56,820 nucleotides of DNA from Acidimicrobiales bacterium (GCA_022452145.1 JAKURY010000014.1:1-56820); one strand, 5' to 3'; shown: positions 35,266 through 43,308, counted from the stretch's first letter. Notes: generated by a model from the sequence alone, not told the origin. A program made the numbers and translations.

Positions 35266-35852
35266 AGGCTTCCCTTGGTGGAGGGCACGCCTCCGCCGTC
35301 GACTCGCACCGCGTCCCGCAGCGCCCTGGCGACGCCCTTGAAGGATGCCTCGACGATGTGGTGGGTGTTCTTCCCGCGGACCAGGGTCAGGTGCAGGGTG
35401 ATCCGGGCGGCGACGGTGAAGGCCCGCCAGAACTCCTCCATCAACTGGGGATCGAACGGCGGGTCGCCGAGGATCTTCTCGCCCGGGAAGTCCACCTCGT
35501 GGTGCAGGTAGGGACGACCGGAAAGGTCCAGAGCCACGTCCACCAGGGCCTCGTCGAGCGGCACCCGGATGGAGGCGAAACGCCGCACGCCGGCCTTGTC
35601 GCCCAGCGCCTCTGCGAAGGCCTCGCCGATGGCGATGCCCACGTCCTCGACGGTGTGGTGCGCGTCGATCTCGAGGTCGCCGTCACACCGGACCTCCAGG
35701 CTGAAGCCGCTGTGGCGCCCCAACTGGTGGAGCATGTGGTCGAAGAATGGGATGCCGGTGGCCGCAGACACCGCTCCCCCGTCCAGGTCGATCGAGACGA
35801 CGATCGCCGTCTCCGTGGTCGTCCGTTCCCTGCTGGCGGATCGGGTCGTCAT
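35262..35852 (-). CDS. hisB: Imidazoleglycerol-phosphate dehydratase
   Basis: HisB dehydrates IGP. This 196-aa monofunctional enzyme has the manganese-binding repeats FFDHMLHQLGRHSGF, DAHHTVEDVGIAIGEA, LDLSGRPYLH, ITLHLTLVRGKNTHHIVEASFKGVARAL. No HisN-type phosphatase domain is fused. The ATG shares ATGA with the hisC stop. Confidence 0.95.
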   Translation of the reverse strand: MTTRSASRERTTTETAIVVSIDLDGGAVSAATGIPFFDHMLHQLGRHSGFSLEVRCDGDLEIDAHHTVEDVGIAIGEAFAEALGDKAGVRRFASIRVPLDEALVDVALDLSGRPYLHHEVDFPGEKILGDPPFDPQLMEEFWRAFTVAARITLHLTLVRGKNTHHIVEASFKGVARALRDAVRVDGGGVPSTKGSL

Positions 35853-36922
35853 GTCAGCGCCTCCCGGAGGGCATCGAGGAATCGGTCGTTCTCGTCGTGG
35901 CTTCCTATCGTGACGCGCAGGCACCCCTCTACGCCCGTCATCGTCGTGAAGTCCCGGACCAGCACCGACCGGTCGACGAGGCCCTGCCAGACATCGGCGC
36001 CGGACCGGTCCTCGGGACGGAAGAGAATGAAGTTGGCCGCCGACGGCCACGTGGTCACCGGAAGCGAGGCCAGGGTCGCGGCCACCCGTTCCCTCTCCTC
36101 GACCAGGCGTGCCACCCGGGTGTCCATGGCTCCGGAGTGTGCCAGGGCCAGTACCCCGGTCTCCTGCTTGAGGGCATCGAGGTGGTACGGCAGTGCCACC
36201 TTCTGCAACTCGGCCACGCACCATGAGGGGGCGACCAGGTAGCCCAGTCGGGCTCCGGCCATGGCCCATGTCTTGGAGAAGGTCCGGCTCACGACCAGGG
36301 AGCGGTCCTCGGCAACCAGTCCCACGGCGCTGCCCGGGGCAAACTGCCCGTAGGCCTCGTCTACCACCAGGAGGCCACCGTACGGTCCGGTCACCTGGAT
36401 CAACTCGGTCACCAGTCCCTCCGGGTCGAGCGTCCCCGTGGGGTTGTTGGGCGAGCAGAGGATGACCACGTCGGGGCGCTCTCCGTCCACGAACTCGCAG
36501 GCGTCACCGGAGACGACGGTGAAGTCCGTGTCCCGACAGCCCCGCAGCAGGCGCGTTCCGGTGGTCCGTGCGATCTGTGAGTACATGGCGTAGGTGGGCT
36601 CGAATACGGCCACGGAACGCCCGGCGCCGCCGTAGGCCAGCAGCAGGCTCTGGAGTACCTCGTTGGAGCCGTTGGCGGCGAAAACCTGTTCGACGTCCAC
36701 GCCGTACCGGGCGGCCAGGGCAGAGCGCAGACGCGTCGCGGACCGGTCCGGATAGCGGTTCCAGTCGATGCCGCGGGCTGCCTCGGCCACCGCCTCGACG
36801 AAGCCCTGCGGAGGAGGGAACGGCGACTCGTTGGTGTTCAGCCGGACGTCGACGTCGAGCTGGGGCGAGTGGTAGCCGGACTCCGAAGCCAGGTCGGTTC
36901 GGGCGACCGGGCGCTCACCCAT
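35849..36922 (-). CDS. hisC: Histidinol-phosphate aminotransferase
   Basis: HisC transfers an amino group from glutamate to imidazole-acetol phosphate. The 357-aa fold-type-I PLP enzyme has LNTNESPFPPP, AANGSNEVLQSLLLAYG, FEPTYAMYSQIAR, CSPNNPTG, DEAYGQFAP and the PLP Lys in VSRTFSKTWAMAGARLGY. The ATG overlaps the hisD stop by 8 bp (ATGGGTGA). Confidence 0.95.
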   Translation of the reverse strand: MGERPVARTDLASESGYHSPQLDVDVRLNTNESPFPPPQGFVEAVAEAARGIDWNRYPDRSATRLRSALAARYGVDVEQVFAANGSNEVLQSLLLAYGGAGRSVAVFEPTYAMYSQIARTTGTRLLRGCRDTDFTVVSGDACEFVDGERPDVVILCSPNNPTGTLDPEGLVTELIQVTGPYGGLLVVDEAYGQFAPGSAVGLVAEDRSLVVSRTFSKTWAMAGARLGYLVAPSWCVAELQKVALPYHLDALKQETGVLALAHSGAMDTRVARLVEERERVAATLASLPVTTWPSAANFILFRPEDRSGADVWQGLVDRSVLVRDFTTMTGVEGCLRVTIGSHDENDRFLDALREALT

Positions 36923-38219
36923 CGTCGGACCCGTCCGTCCAGGCCGTGCGCAGACGCACCGACTCGGCGTGGGCGTCCAGGCCCTCGGCGCCGGCAAGGG
37001 CAACCACGTGCGGGGCCAGCCGCAGCAGCGCTGGGCGGTCGGCGGTGATCAGGTGGATGTCCCTGGTGAAGTCGGAGACGGTGAGTGCTCCGGCGAACCG
37101 GGCCGTCCCGGCAGTGGGCAGGACGTGGCTGGGGCCGGCCACGTAGTCGCCGAGCGATGCAGGCGACCACGGTCCACAGAAGACGGCGCCCGCGTTGCGG
37201 ACCCGCTCGGCCATGTCGCCGGCGTCTGCCACCATGAGCTGGAGGTGCTCGGGGGCGATGGCATCGGCGATTGCCAGCGCCTCCTCGGGACCGTCCACCA
37301 GCACGCTCCAGCCGGACGCCGCCAGCGTCGCGGTGATGTCAGAGCGTCGCGGTGCCGCCTCGGCGATCCTGACGACCTCGGCCTCCACGGCCTCGGAGAC
37401 CGCCTCGTCCCAGGTGACGAGCCATGCCAGGCCATCGGGACCGTGCTCCGCCTGGGCCACGACGTCGATGGCGGCGAATTCCGGCGGAACCGTGGCGTCG
37501 GCGACCACCACGACCTCGGACGGGCCGGCGAACGCCGACGGCACGCCGACCTGTCCGGCCACCTCGCGCTTGGCCAGGGCCACGTAGACGTTTCCCGGGC
37601 CGGCGATCACGTCCACGGCGGGAATGCTCGCCGTGCCGTAGGCCATGGCCGCCACGGCCTGGGCGCCGCCCACGGCGTAGACGGCGTCCACCCCCGCCAC
37701 GGCTGCGGCCGCCAGGGTCGCGTCGGCGACCCGGCCGTCCGGGCCCGGGGGCACGCACAGCACGACGACCTCCACCCCAGCCACCCGGGCCGGTACCACG
37801 GTCATCAGGACGGTGGACGGGTAGGCGGCCCGACCGCCCGGTGCGTAGCAGCCGGCCCGTTCCACCGGGCGGCTGAGCGACCGCACGCACAGCCCGTCGT
37901 CATCGGTTCGGTGCTCCGCACGTAGTTGTCCCTCGTGGTGTCGGCGGATGGCCGCCGCGGCGACCTCCAGCGCACCCAGGACCGCCGGATCTATGCGGGC
38001 CGGTGCCGAGGCCACGTCTGCGGGGTCCACGACGACGGTTTCCAGGTCCACCCCGTCGAACCGGGCGGTCAGCTCACGCAGGGCCGTGTCACCCCGCTCA
38101 CGGACGTCGGCGATGATGCCCCGTACGGCGTTCAGGGGTCCGTCGCCACCGGTCGTCGGTCGGGGCAGGACGGCTCGCAGGTCTCCGAGGGGGCCGCGGA
38201 GGTCCAGGCGCCGGAGCAT
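36915..38219 (-). CDS. hisD: Histidinol dehydrogenase
   Basis: HisD oxidises histidinol to histidine in two NAD-dependent steps. The 434-aa zinc enzyme has CYAPGGRAAYPSTVLMT, VGGAQAVAAMAYGT, IAGPGNVYVALAKREV, SEVVVVAD, AQAEHGPDGLAWLVT (zinc ligands Gln and His), APEHLQLMV and GPSHVLPTAGTARF. It is the first gene of the supercluster. The ATG is led by TAGCGT six bases upstream, so the whole his transcript may be leaderless, leaving no room for an attenuator. Confidence 0.95.
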   Translation of the reverse strand: MLRRLDLRGPLGDLRAVLPRPTTGGDGPLNAVRGIIADVRERGDTALRELTARFDGVDLETVVVDPADVASAPARIDPAVLGALEVAAAAIRRHHEGQLRAEHRTDDDGLCVRSLSRPVERAGCYAPGGRAAYPSTVLMTVVPARVAGVEVVVLCVPPGPDGRVADATLAAAAVAGVDAVYAVGGAQAVAAMAYGTASIPAVDVIAGPGNVYVALAKREVAGQVGVPSAFAGPSEVVVVADATVPPEFAAIDVVAQAEHGPDGLAWLVTWDEAVSEAVEAEVVRIAEAAPRRSDITATLAASGWSVLVDGPEEALAIADAIAPEHLQLMVADAGDMAERVRNAGAVFCGPWSPASLGDYVAGPSHVLPTAGTARFAGALTVSDFTRDIHLITADRPALLRLAPHVVALAGAEGLDAHAESVRLRTAWTDGSDDG

Positions 38220-38225
38220 CCCATC

Positions 38226-38231
38226 ACGCTA
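38226..38231 (-). promoter_or_regulatory. -10 element of leaderless hisD promoter
   Basis: TAGCGT-GATGGG-ATG on the minus strand, six-base spacing. Likely main promoter of the his-trp supercluster. Confidence 0.5.
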
Positions 38232-38308
38232 CCGGCCGTCGCCGGGAGCATCGGAGGGCATTTCGGATGCCGTTGGACCGGACCGGCCCACAGGAGCAGA
38301 CTCCCACC

Positions 38309-38506
38309 ATGGACACCGGCAATTCCGCTGAGCTCTCCTCGATCGCCACCCAGATGGCAGACCTGGTGCGCCGTGTGGTCGCCCTGACTGAACAGGGGGA
38401 CGGGGTCCGGGCCGGGGAGCGACCGGCGCTCCTGGAGGTCGAACGCCACCTCAGGGGTGCGATGAGGGAGTTGGAGCGCTCCCGCCGGGCCACCCTCGGC
38501 GACTGA
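38309..38506 (+). CDS. Small conserved-looking helical protein
   Basis: This 65-aa protein is charged and helical, with a leucine-zipper-like spacing (MADLVRRVVALTEQ ... ALLEVERHLRGAMRELERSRR). It has no Cys, signal peptide or membrane segment. It looks like the short actinobacterial proteins often found between larger operons, but I cannot name the family. Codon use (GC-rich third positions) supports coding. The ATG for MDTGNS is led by CAGACT six bases upstream; an ATG 14 codons earlier is less likely. It is divergent from hisD. Confidence 0.6.
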   Translation: MDTGNSAELSSIATQMADLVRRVVALTEQGDGVRAGERPALLEVERHLRGAMRELERSRRATLGD

Positions 38507-38512
38507 CCACCG

Positions 38513-38528
38513 GTTGGTGTCTACCAAC
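38513..38528 (+). terminator. Hairpin after the small helical gene
   Basis: GTTGGT-GTCT-ACCAAC is a 6-bp stem with a 4-base loop starting 6 bases after the stop codon. There is no U-tract, as is common for high-GC terminators. Confidence 0.35.
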
Positions 38529-38558
38529 GGATGTCGTTCGCCTCCACCACAAAACGTC

Positions 38559-38584
38559 GTTCGGCGCCCCTGAGGGCGCCGAAC
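38559..38584 (-). terminator. Strong hairpin downstream of nth
   Basis: A perfect 10-bp stem (GTTCGGCGCC/GGCGCCGAAC) with a 6-base loop is followed on the minus strand by GACGTTTTG. It lies about 140 bases past the nth stop and may end that transcript, or a small RNA that starts within 38585-38726. The remainder of this 220-bp gap has no open frame I trust. Confidence 0.45.
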
Positions 38585-38726
38585 GGGCGAGGTGGGTGGC
38601 GGGAACCCGCTCCTCGCGGCCAGGTGGCGGGACCCGGCAGGGGGAAGGTACTACACCGGGAAGCGTGCTAGAAGCGGTTCTGATTCACATTGGCATGTGT
38701 CATTCGTCTCATGCTTGTCGACGTGA

Positions 38727-39368
38727 TCAGACCTCCGAGGCCGGACAGAAGTCGTTCAGGACGCATTCACCGCAGCGGGGCCTTCGGCTCGGGCAGACAC
38801 GCCGACCATGGAGGATTAGGCGCATACTGAACACGCCGCGCTCGGCCATGGGCACCATGGGGTTCAGCTCGTACTCCACCTTGACCGGATCGGTCTCCGT
38901 CGTCAGCCCCAGACGCCGTGACAACCTCCCGACGTGGGTGTCCACGGGCAGCCCCGGCAGGTCCAGGGCCACGCTCCGCACGACGTTTGCAGTCTTGCGA
39001 CCAACTCCCGGAAGTGACGTCAAGTCGACCATGCCACCCGGCACCACGCAGTCGAACACCTCGACGAGGCGTTGGGCCATGCCGAGCAGGCTCCTCGCCT
39101 TGTTGGCGTAGAAGCCGGTGGAATGGACGATCTCCTCCAACTCGTGGGGCACGGCCCCGGCAAGGTCCTCAGGCCGCGGATATGCGGCGAAGAGGGCCGG
39201 GGTAACCATGTTCACCCGCTTGTCGGTGCACTGTGCAGACAGGATGGTGGCCGCCAGGAGCTGAAACGGTCCATCGTGGTCGAGCTCGCACTCTGCATCC
39301 GGATATTCGTCGGCGAGCCGACGATGGGTCTCGCCGGCCCGACCCTTCGCAGACCGGGGTCGTCCCAT
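38727..39368 (-). CDS. nth: Endonuclease III
   Basis: Nth removes oxidised pyrimidines and nicks at abasic sites. This 213-aa HhH-GPD enzyme has LLAATILSAQCTDKRVN, the helix-hairpin-helix LPGVGRKTANVV with the catalytic Lys, catalytic Asp in PVDTHVGRLSRRLGL, and a 4Fe-4S loop CPSRRPRCGECVLNDFC (C-x6-C-x2-C-x5-C). The ATG for MGRPRSA was chosen; TACCGT lies eight bases upstream. It is divergent from mshD with only 26 bp between start codons. Confidence 0.95.
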   Translation of the reverse strand: MGRPRSAKGRAGETHRRLADEYPDAECELDHDGPFQLLAATILSAQCTDKRVNMVTPALFAAYPRPEDLAGAVPHELEEIVHSTGFYANKARSLLGMAQRLVEVFDCVVPGGMVDLTSLPGVGRKTANVVRSVALDLPGLPVDTHVGRLSRRLGLTTETDPVKVEYELNPMVPMAERGVFSMRLILHGRRVCPSRRPRCGECVLNDFCPASEV

Positions 39369-39376
39369 GGGGGCCG

Positions 39377-39386
39377 ACGGTAGCCT
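39377..39386. promoter_or_regulatory. Overlapping divergent -10 elements of nth and mshD
   Basis: On the plus strand TAGCCT (39381-39386) is eight bases before the mshD ATG. On the minus strand TACCGT (39382-39377) is eight bases before the nth ATG. The two hexamers share the central TA, so opposite polymerases cannot bind together. Confidence 0.5.
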
Positions 39387-39394
39387 CACCGGCC

Positions 39395-40156
39395 ATGGAC
39401 CGGTTCACCGTCTCGGACGGAACCGACACCGCCACCCTGACCGGCGACCCGGAACATCCGGACGTCGAGCTGCGGAGGTGGACCGTCGACCTCGACCTTC
39501 CCGCCGACGGCCCGGAGGCCGGCAACCACGCGGAACGTGGCTGCCGCATGCTCGAGGCGGCCACGCAAGCCGTGTCCATACAGGGCGGAGGACGCCTCGA
39601 GTTCTGGATCGAGCGGGTCGGCCCGCGGAGCGATCAGGTACCGACGACCGCCGGCTTCACACCACATCGCGACCTGCTCCGCCTCCGTCGGGAGCTTCCG
39701 GCACTGCCTACCGACCTGACCACCCGCCCGTTCACCCCGGAGGACGCCGAAGGGTTCCTGGCGGTGAACAACCTGGCCTTCGACTGGCACCCCGAGCAGG
39801 GAGGCATGACGCTCGAAGTACTGCAGGCCCGGCAGTCCGAGTCGTGGTACGACCCGGAGGGCTTCCTGCTCCACGAGGTCGACGGCGACCTGGCCGGCTT
39901 CTGCTGGACAAAGGTGCATGCCGAACAGTCCCCGCCGCTGGGCGAGATATATGCAATCGCCGTCCACCCCGAGCACCACGGCAGGGGCCTGGGCCGGGCA
40001 CTCACCCTGGCCGGCCTCGCACACCTGGCCGGTCGTGGGCTCCGCCACGCCATCCTCTACGTCGAGTCCGACAACCGACCAGCACTCCGGATGTACTGGG
40101 GCCTCGGGTTCGACAAGGAGTTCACCAACCGCGCCTACCAGCGCATCGTCCGGTGA
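39395..40156 (+). CDS. mshD: Mycothiol synthase
   Basis: MshD acetylates Cys-GlcN-Ins to finish mycothiol, the actinobacterial glutathione substitute. This protein has two GNAT domains. The C-terminal one is well preserved (RPFTPEDAEGFLAVNNLAF, HPEQGGMTLE, AGFCWTKVH, IAVHPEHHGRGLGRALTLAGL, LYVESDNRPALRMYWGLGF). The N-terminal half is shortened and lacks a clear acetyl-CoA loop; total length 253 aa against about 300 in mycobacteria. It overlaps rlmN by 3 bp and starts close to nth, a common actinobacterial-type redox/repair grouping. Confidence 0.9.
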   Translation: MDRFTVSDGTDTATLTGDPEHPDVELRRWTVDLDLPADGPEAGNHAERGCRMLEAATQAVSIQGGGRLEFWIERVGPRSDQVPTTAGFTPHRDLLRLRRELPALPTDLTTRPFTPEDAEGFLAVNNLAFDWHPEQGGMTLEVLQARQSESWYDPEGFLLHEVDGDLAGFCWTKVHAEQSPPLGEIYAIAVHPEHHGRGLGRALTLAGLAHLAGRGLRHAILYVESDNRPALRMYWGLGFDKEFTNRAYQRIVR

Positions 40157-41289
40157 ACGAGCGGATCGACTCCGGGTCGGTGGACGGTCGTCCCAGGAGC
40201 CGGTACGACCTGGACCGCCAGGAGTTGTCAGACCTGCTCGACGGCCAACCGGCCTACCGGCTGGACCAGCTCTGGCAGGGCCTCTACCGCGACCTCGCCG
40301 AGCCCGACCAGATCACCACGCTCCCCACCGACCTCCGCCGGGAACTCCTCGAACGCCTGCCGGCTGCCCTGGCCCTGGACACCCGCTCCGAGGGCGACGG
40401 TGGCGACACCGTCAAGTGGCTCTGGAAGCTGGCCGACGGTGCCCTGATCGAGACGGTCCTCATGCACTACGACGACCGGTCCACGGTCTGTGTGAGCACA
40501 CAGGTCGGCTGTGCCATGGCCTGTGGGTTCTGCGCAACCGGCCAGATGGGCTTCGACCGCCACCTGTCGACCGGCGAGATCCTCGAACAGGTCGTGCGGG
40601 CCCAGTTGGAGGCCGGGGACCGGCGGGTCTCCAACGTGGTCTTCATGGGCATGGGGGAACCGCTGGCCAACTACGACAGGACCTGGGCAGCCGTCGAGAG
40701 GATCCACGGTGACCTGGGGCTCTCGGCACGCCACCTGACCATCTCCACGGTGGGCCTGGTCCCCGGAATCAGGCGGCTGGCCACCGAGGAGCTACCGGTG
40801 AACCTGGCCGTGTCCCTGCACGCCGCCGACGACGGGCTACGGGACGAGCTGGTTCCCATCAACCGACGGTGGCCGCTGGCCGAGTTGGCCCGGGCATGCG
40901 CCGAACACGTCGCCGCCACCGGTCGCCGCCTCTCCTTCGAGTGGGCGCTGATCCACGACACCAACGACCGCCCCGTCGATGCCGAGCGCCTGGCTGCCTA
41001 CGCCAGACCCCTGGGCGCCCACATCAACCTGATCCCCCTGAACCCCACCCCCGGCTGGCCCACCCGCGGCTCGGCACCCGACCGGGTCAGGGCCTTCGCC
41101 GACGAGCTCCGCTCCCGGGGTGCCAACGTCACAGTCCGGCGCACACGTGGCACCGACATCGATGCGGCCTGCGGGCAGCTCCGGGCCGACCGGGTGGGCG
41201 GCCGGGACACCTCCCGGGTCGCCGATCCGGTCCGGCGGGCAGTCGGCACGGCGCCGTCGTCGTCGGGCCGCATCCAGCCCCGCCCCTGA
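40153..41289 (+). CDS. rlmN: 23S rRNA/tRNA adenine-C2 methyltransferase RlmN
   Basis: RlmN methylates A2503 of 23S rRNA and A37 of some tRNAs by radical-SAM chemistry. The 378-aa protein has the N-terminal helical domain (YRLDQLWQGLYRDLAEP), the Fe-S motif CAMACGFC, FMGMGEPLANYD, STVGLVPGIRRLA and VSLHAADD. The mechanistic C-terminal Cys lies in DIDAACGQL. About 30 residues of Arg/Ser/Gly-rich tail follow. The GTG start shares GTGA with the mshD stop. Confidence 0.95.
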   Translation: MNERIDSGSVDGRPRSRYDLDRQELSDLLDGQPAYRLDQLWQGLYRDLAEPDQITTLPTDLRRELLERLPAALALDTRSEGDGGDTVKWLWKLADGALIETVLMHYDDRSTVCVSTQVGCAMACGFCATGQMGFDRHLSTGEILEQVVRAQLEAGDRRVSNVVFMGMGEPLANYDRTWAAVERIHGDLGLSARHLTISTVGLVPGIRRLATEELPVNLAVSLHAADDGLRDELVPINRRWPLAELARACAEHVAATGRRLSFEWALIHDTNDRPVDAERLAAYARPLGAHINLIPLNPTPGWPTRGSAPDRVRAFADELRSRGANVTVRRTRGTDIDAACGQLRADRVGGRDTSRVADPVRRAVGTAPSSSGRIQPRP

Positions 41290-41302
41290 CAGACTGTCCG
41301 CC

Positions 41303-41641
41303 GTGGAACCCAGACGCTGGCTGAACCGCAGCCATCCCCAGACCCTGCTCAGCGCGACGATGCTCCTCTACATCGAGGGGCTCTTCAGCCTCGTCAGGGG
41401 CGAAGTTCAGTTGCTGATCGGCGTGGCGATGTTCCCTGCGGCATGGGCCATCGCCAACGACCGTCGTTGGGGCTGGCGGCTCGGCATAGCCGCAGCGGTG
41501 CTGAACGTGCTCCTGCCTCTGCAGTGGTACGGGCTCGGCCGCCCGATGAGCCTCGCCTTCGCCCTGCTGTTCCCCGTCGTCCTACTGGTGCTCCTGGTGC
41601 ACCCGGTCAGTCGGGAACACCAGCGCATCTGGTTCGAGTGA
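41303..41641 (+). CDS. Small four-helix membrane protein
   Basis: This 112-aa protein has four hydrophobic segments (about residues 13-30, 35-50, 57-75, 80-98) and little loop sequence, with a basic N-terminus (MEPRRWLNRSH). I recognise no domain. The GTG start is led by CAGACT seven bases upstream, 13 bp after rlmN; an extra 61 codons in the same frame overlap rlmN and are not credible. It is followed 13 bp later by menG, which could mean a membrane partner, but that is a guess. Confidence 0.65.
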   Translation: MEPRRWLNRSHPQTLLSATMLLYIEGLFSLVRGEVQLLIGVAMFPAAWAIANDRRWGWRLGIAAAVLNVLLPLQWYGLGRPMSLAFALLFPVVLLVLLVHPVSREHQRIWFE

Positions 41642-41654
41642 GCCGTCGGTGCCC

Positions 41655-42371
41655 ATGAGCGCCTCCGACTCCCCCACTCCAGATCCGACGCAACCCCTTC
41701 CCGAGGGGGAGGCGAAGGCGACCGCCATGCGGTCGATGTTCGATGCCATCGCTCCCCGCTACGACCTGGTCAACAGGATCATGACGTTCCGCCTCGACGT
41801 GCAGTGGCGGCGCCGGACCGTCCGCCGGCTGGACCTCCCCGACGGCTCCGTCGTCTTGGACCTGGCCTGTGGCACCGGCGACCTCTGCCGGGACCTGGAG
41901 CGGGCCGGCTTGGCACCGATCGGCATGGACCTCTCCTGGGGAATGCTGGCCGCCGCCCGTACCGGCGCCCCGCTGGTGCACGGCGATGCCCTGCGCCTCC
42001 CGGTGGCCGACGGCGCGGCGGACGGCGTCACCTGTGGGTTCGCCCTGCGCAACCTGATCGGCCTCGAGCCCTTCTTCGCCGAGCTGGCCCGCGCCCTGCG
42101 ACCGGGTGGCCGGATCGCCATCCTGGAGGTGGACAGCCCACCGAACCCGTTACTGCGCCTGGGACACGGCCTCTATTTCGGGCGGGTGGTGCCCTTCATC
42201 GGCGGCCTGCTCTCCGACCGTGACGCCTACCGCTACCTGCCACGATCGGTGGCATACCTGCCATCCGAGGAGGACCTGCTGGCGACAATCGCGTCAGCCG
42301 GTTTCGTCAGCGTGGCCAAGGAGCGGTGCAGCGGCGGAATAGCCCAGCTGCTCACCGCAACCCGGGCCTGA
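41655..42371 (+). CDS. menG: Demethylmenaquinone methyltransferase
   Basis: MenG/UbiE adds the last methyl group in menaquinone synthesis. The 238-aa enzyme has MRSMFDAIAPRYDLVNRIMTF (family signature), VLDLACGTGDLCRDLER (motif I), GMDLSWGML, VTCGFALRNLIGLEPFFAELARALRPGGRIAILEV, and the UbiE end YRYLPRSVAYLPS with AGFVSV. The start is either this ATG or a GTG two codons earlier; neither has a clear ribosome-binding site. It converges on menA, another step of the same pathway. Confidence 0.94.
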   Translation: MSASDSPTPDPTQPLPEGEAKATAMRSMFDAIAPRYDLVNRIMTFRLDVQWRRRTVRRLDLPDGSVVLDLACGTGDLCRDLERAGLAPIGMDLSWGMLAAARTGAPLVHGDALRLPVADGAADGVTCGFALRNLIGLEPFFAELARALRPGGRIAILEVDSPPNPLLRLGHGLYFGRVVPFIGGLLSDRDAYRYLPRSVAYLPSEEDLLATIASAGFVSVAKERCSGGIAQLLTATRA

Positions 42372-42374
42372 CCG

Positions 42375-42404
42375 CCTGACCGGATCCGACGGCTCCCGGT
42401 CAGG
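42375..42404. terminator. Bidirectional hairpin between menG and menA
   Basis: CCTGACCGG and CCGGTCAGG form a perfect 9-bp stem with a 12-base loop just after the menG stop. The convergent genes and the lack of a U-tract fit a GC-rich two-way terminator. Confidence 0.5.
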
Positions 42405-42432
42405 CCGAAAGCGCCAGAACCACGGTCGCCGA

Positions 42433-43296
42433 TCAGGCTGAGAGCGCCAGGCCGGCGGCCAACAGGATCCCTGCCGCCAGCTGCGTCCTTCCGGTCCGCT
42501 CCAGCACGCCGATCAGGTCCCGACCCTCGGCTCCGCCCAGCACCACCCGCACGGCCGGGCCGGCCAGGACCCCCGCGCCGAGGACCAGGAATGCCCAACG
42601 CCGGTCCAGGGCGCACAGGGAGCCCACGACCAGGGCTCCGTCCACCAGGACGACGTAGAGGACCCGGGTCCTACGGTCGCCCATGCGGACGGCCAACGTG
42701 CGCTTGCCGGCCTCGGCGTCGGCCGGACGGTCCCTCAGGTTGTTCACCACCAGCAGGGCACAGGCCAGGAGTCCCACGGCGGTGGCCGCCGCCCAGGCCA
42801 CGGCGGGTACCTGCCGCTGGTGCACGTAGGTGCTGCCGACGGTCGCCACCAGGCCGAAGAAGACGAAGACGAACACCTCGCCCAGGCCCAGGTATCCGTA
42901 GGGACTCGGTCCGCCCGTGTAGAGCCAGCCGGCGGCCATCGACGCGGCTCCGACCACCAGGAGCCACGGCGTGACCGCTGCCGCCAGGAGGAGGCCGGCC
43001 ACGGCAGCCACGCCGAAGGCGCCCAGCATCGCTAGCCGGACCTCCTGCGGGGTGGCCAGGCCGGATCCCACGAGGCGTTGCGGCCCCACCCGGTCCTGGC
43101 CGTCGGTGCCCCTCACGCCGTCCGAGAGGTCGTTGGCGTAGTTCGCCGCCACCTGGAGTGCGAGGGCCACCACGAGGGCGGCGGCGGCCCGCCACCAGAC
43201 GATCCCGGACCCGGCAGCCACGGCGGTACCCACCAGTACCGGGACTACGGCAGCTGGCAGCGTCGGGAGTCGGGCACCGAGGATCCACCGCTGCAT
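42433..43296 (-). CDS. menA: 1,4-dihydroxy-2-naphthoate polyprenyltransferase
   Basis: MenA attaches the polyprenyl tail to dihydroxynaphthoate in the membrane. This 287-aa UbiA-family protein has about nine helices, the first Asp-rich motif NYANDLSDGVRGTD, VGSGLATPQEV, the YTGGPSPYGYLGLGEVFVFVFFG signature of MenA, and the second Asp motif NNLRDRPADAEAGKRTLAVRMG. The ATG giving MQRWILGARL was chosen; CAGACT lies six bases upstream. In-frame upstream codons are not conserved. Confidence 0.93.
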   Translation of the reverse strand: MQRWILGARLPTLPAAVVPVLVGTAVAAGSGIVWWRAAAALVVALALQVAANYANDLSDGVRGTDGQDRVGPQRLVGSGLATPQEVRLAMLGAFGVAAVAGLLLAAAVTPWLLVVGAASMAAGWLYTGGPSPYGYLGLGEVFVFVFFGLVATVGSTYVHQRQVPAVAWAAATAVGLLACALLVVNNLRDRPADAEAGKRTLAVRMGDRRTRVLYVVLVDGALVVGSLCALDRRWAFLVLGAGVLAGPAVRVVLGGAEGRDLIGVLERTGRTQLAAGILLAAGLALSA

Positions 43297-43302
43297 CCCG
43301 GC

Positions 43303-43308
43303 AGTCTG
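43303..43308 (-). promoter_or_regulatory. CAGACT -10-like element before menA
   Basis: CAGACT-GCCGGG-ATG on the minus strand. The same hexamer precedes the starts at 38309 and 41303 at 6-7 bases. Confidence 0.35.

Noticed and set aside
37339-38219. Possible histidine leader peptide or T-box before hisD
   Set aside because: The -10-like TAGCGT lies six bases before the hisD ATG, leaving no leader; no His-codon run or T-box core was seen upstream.
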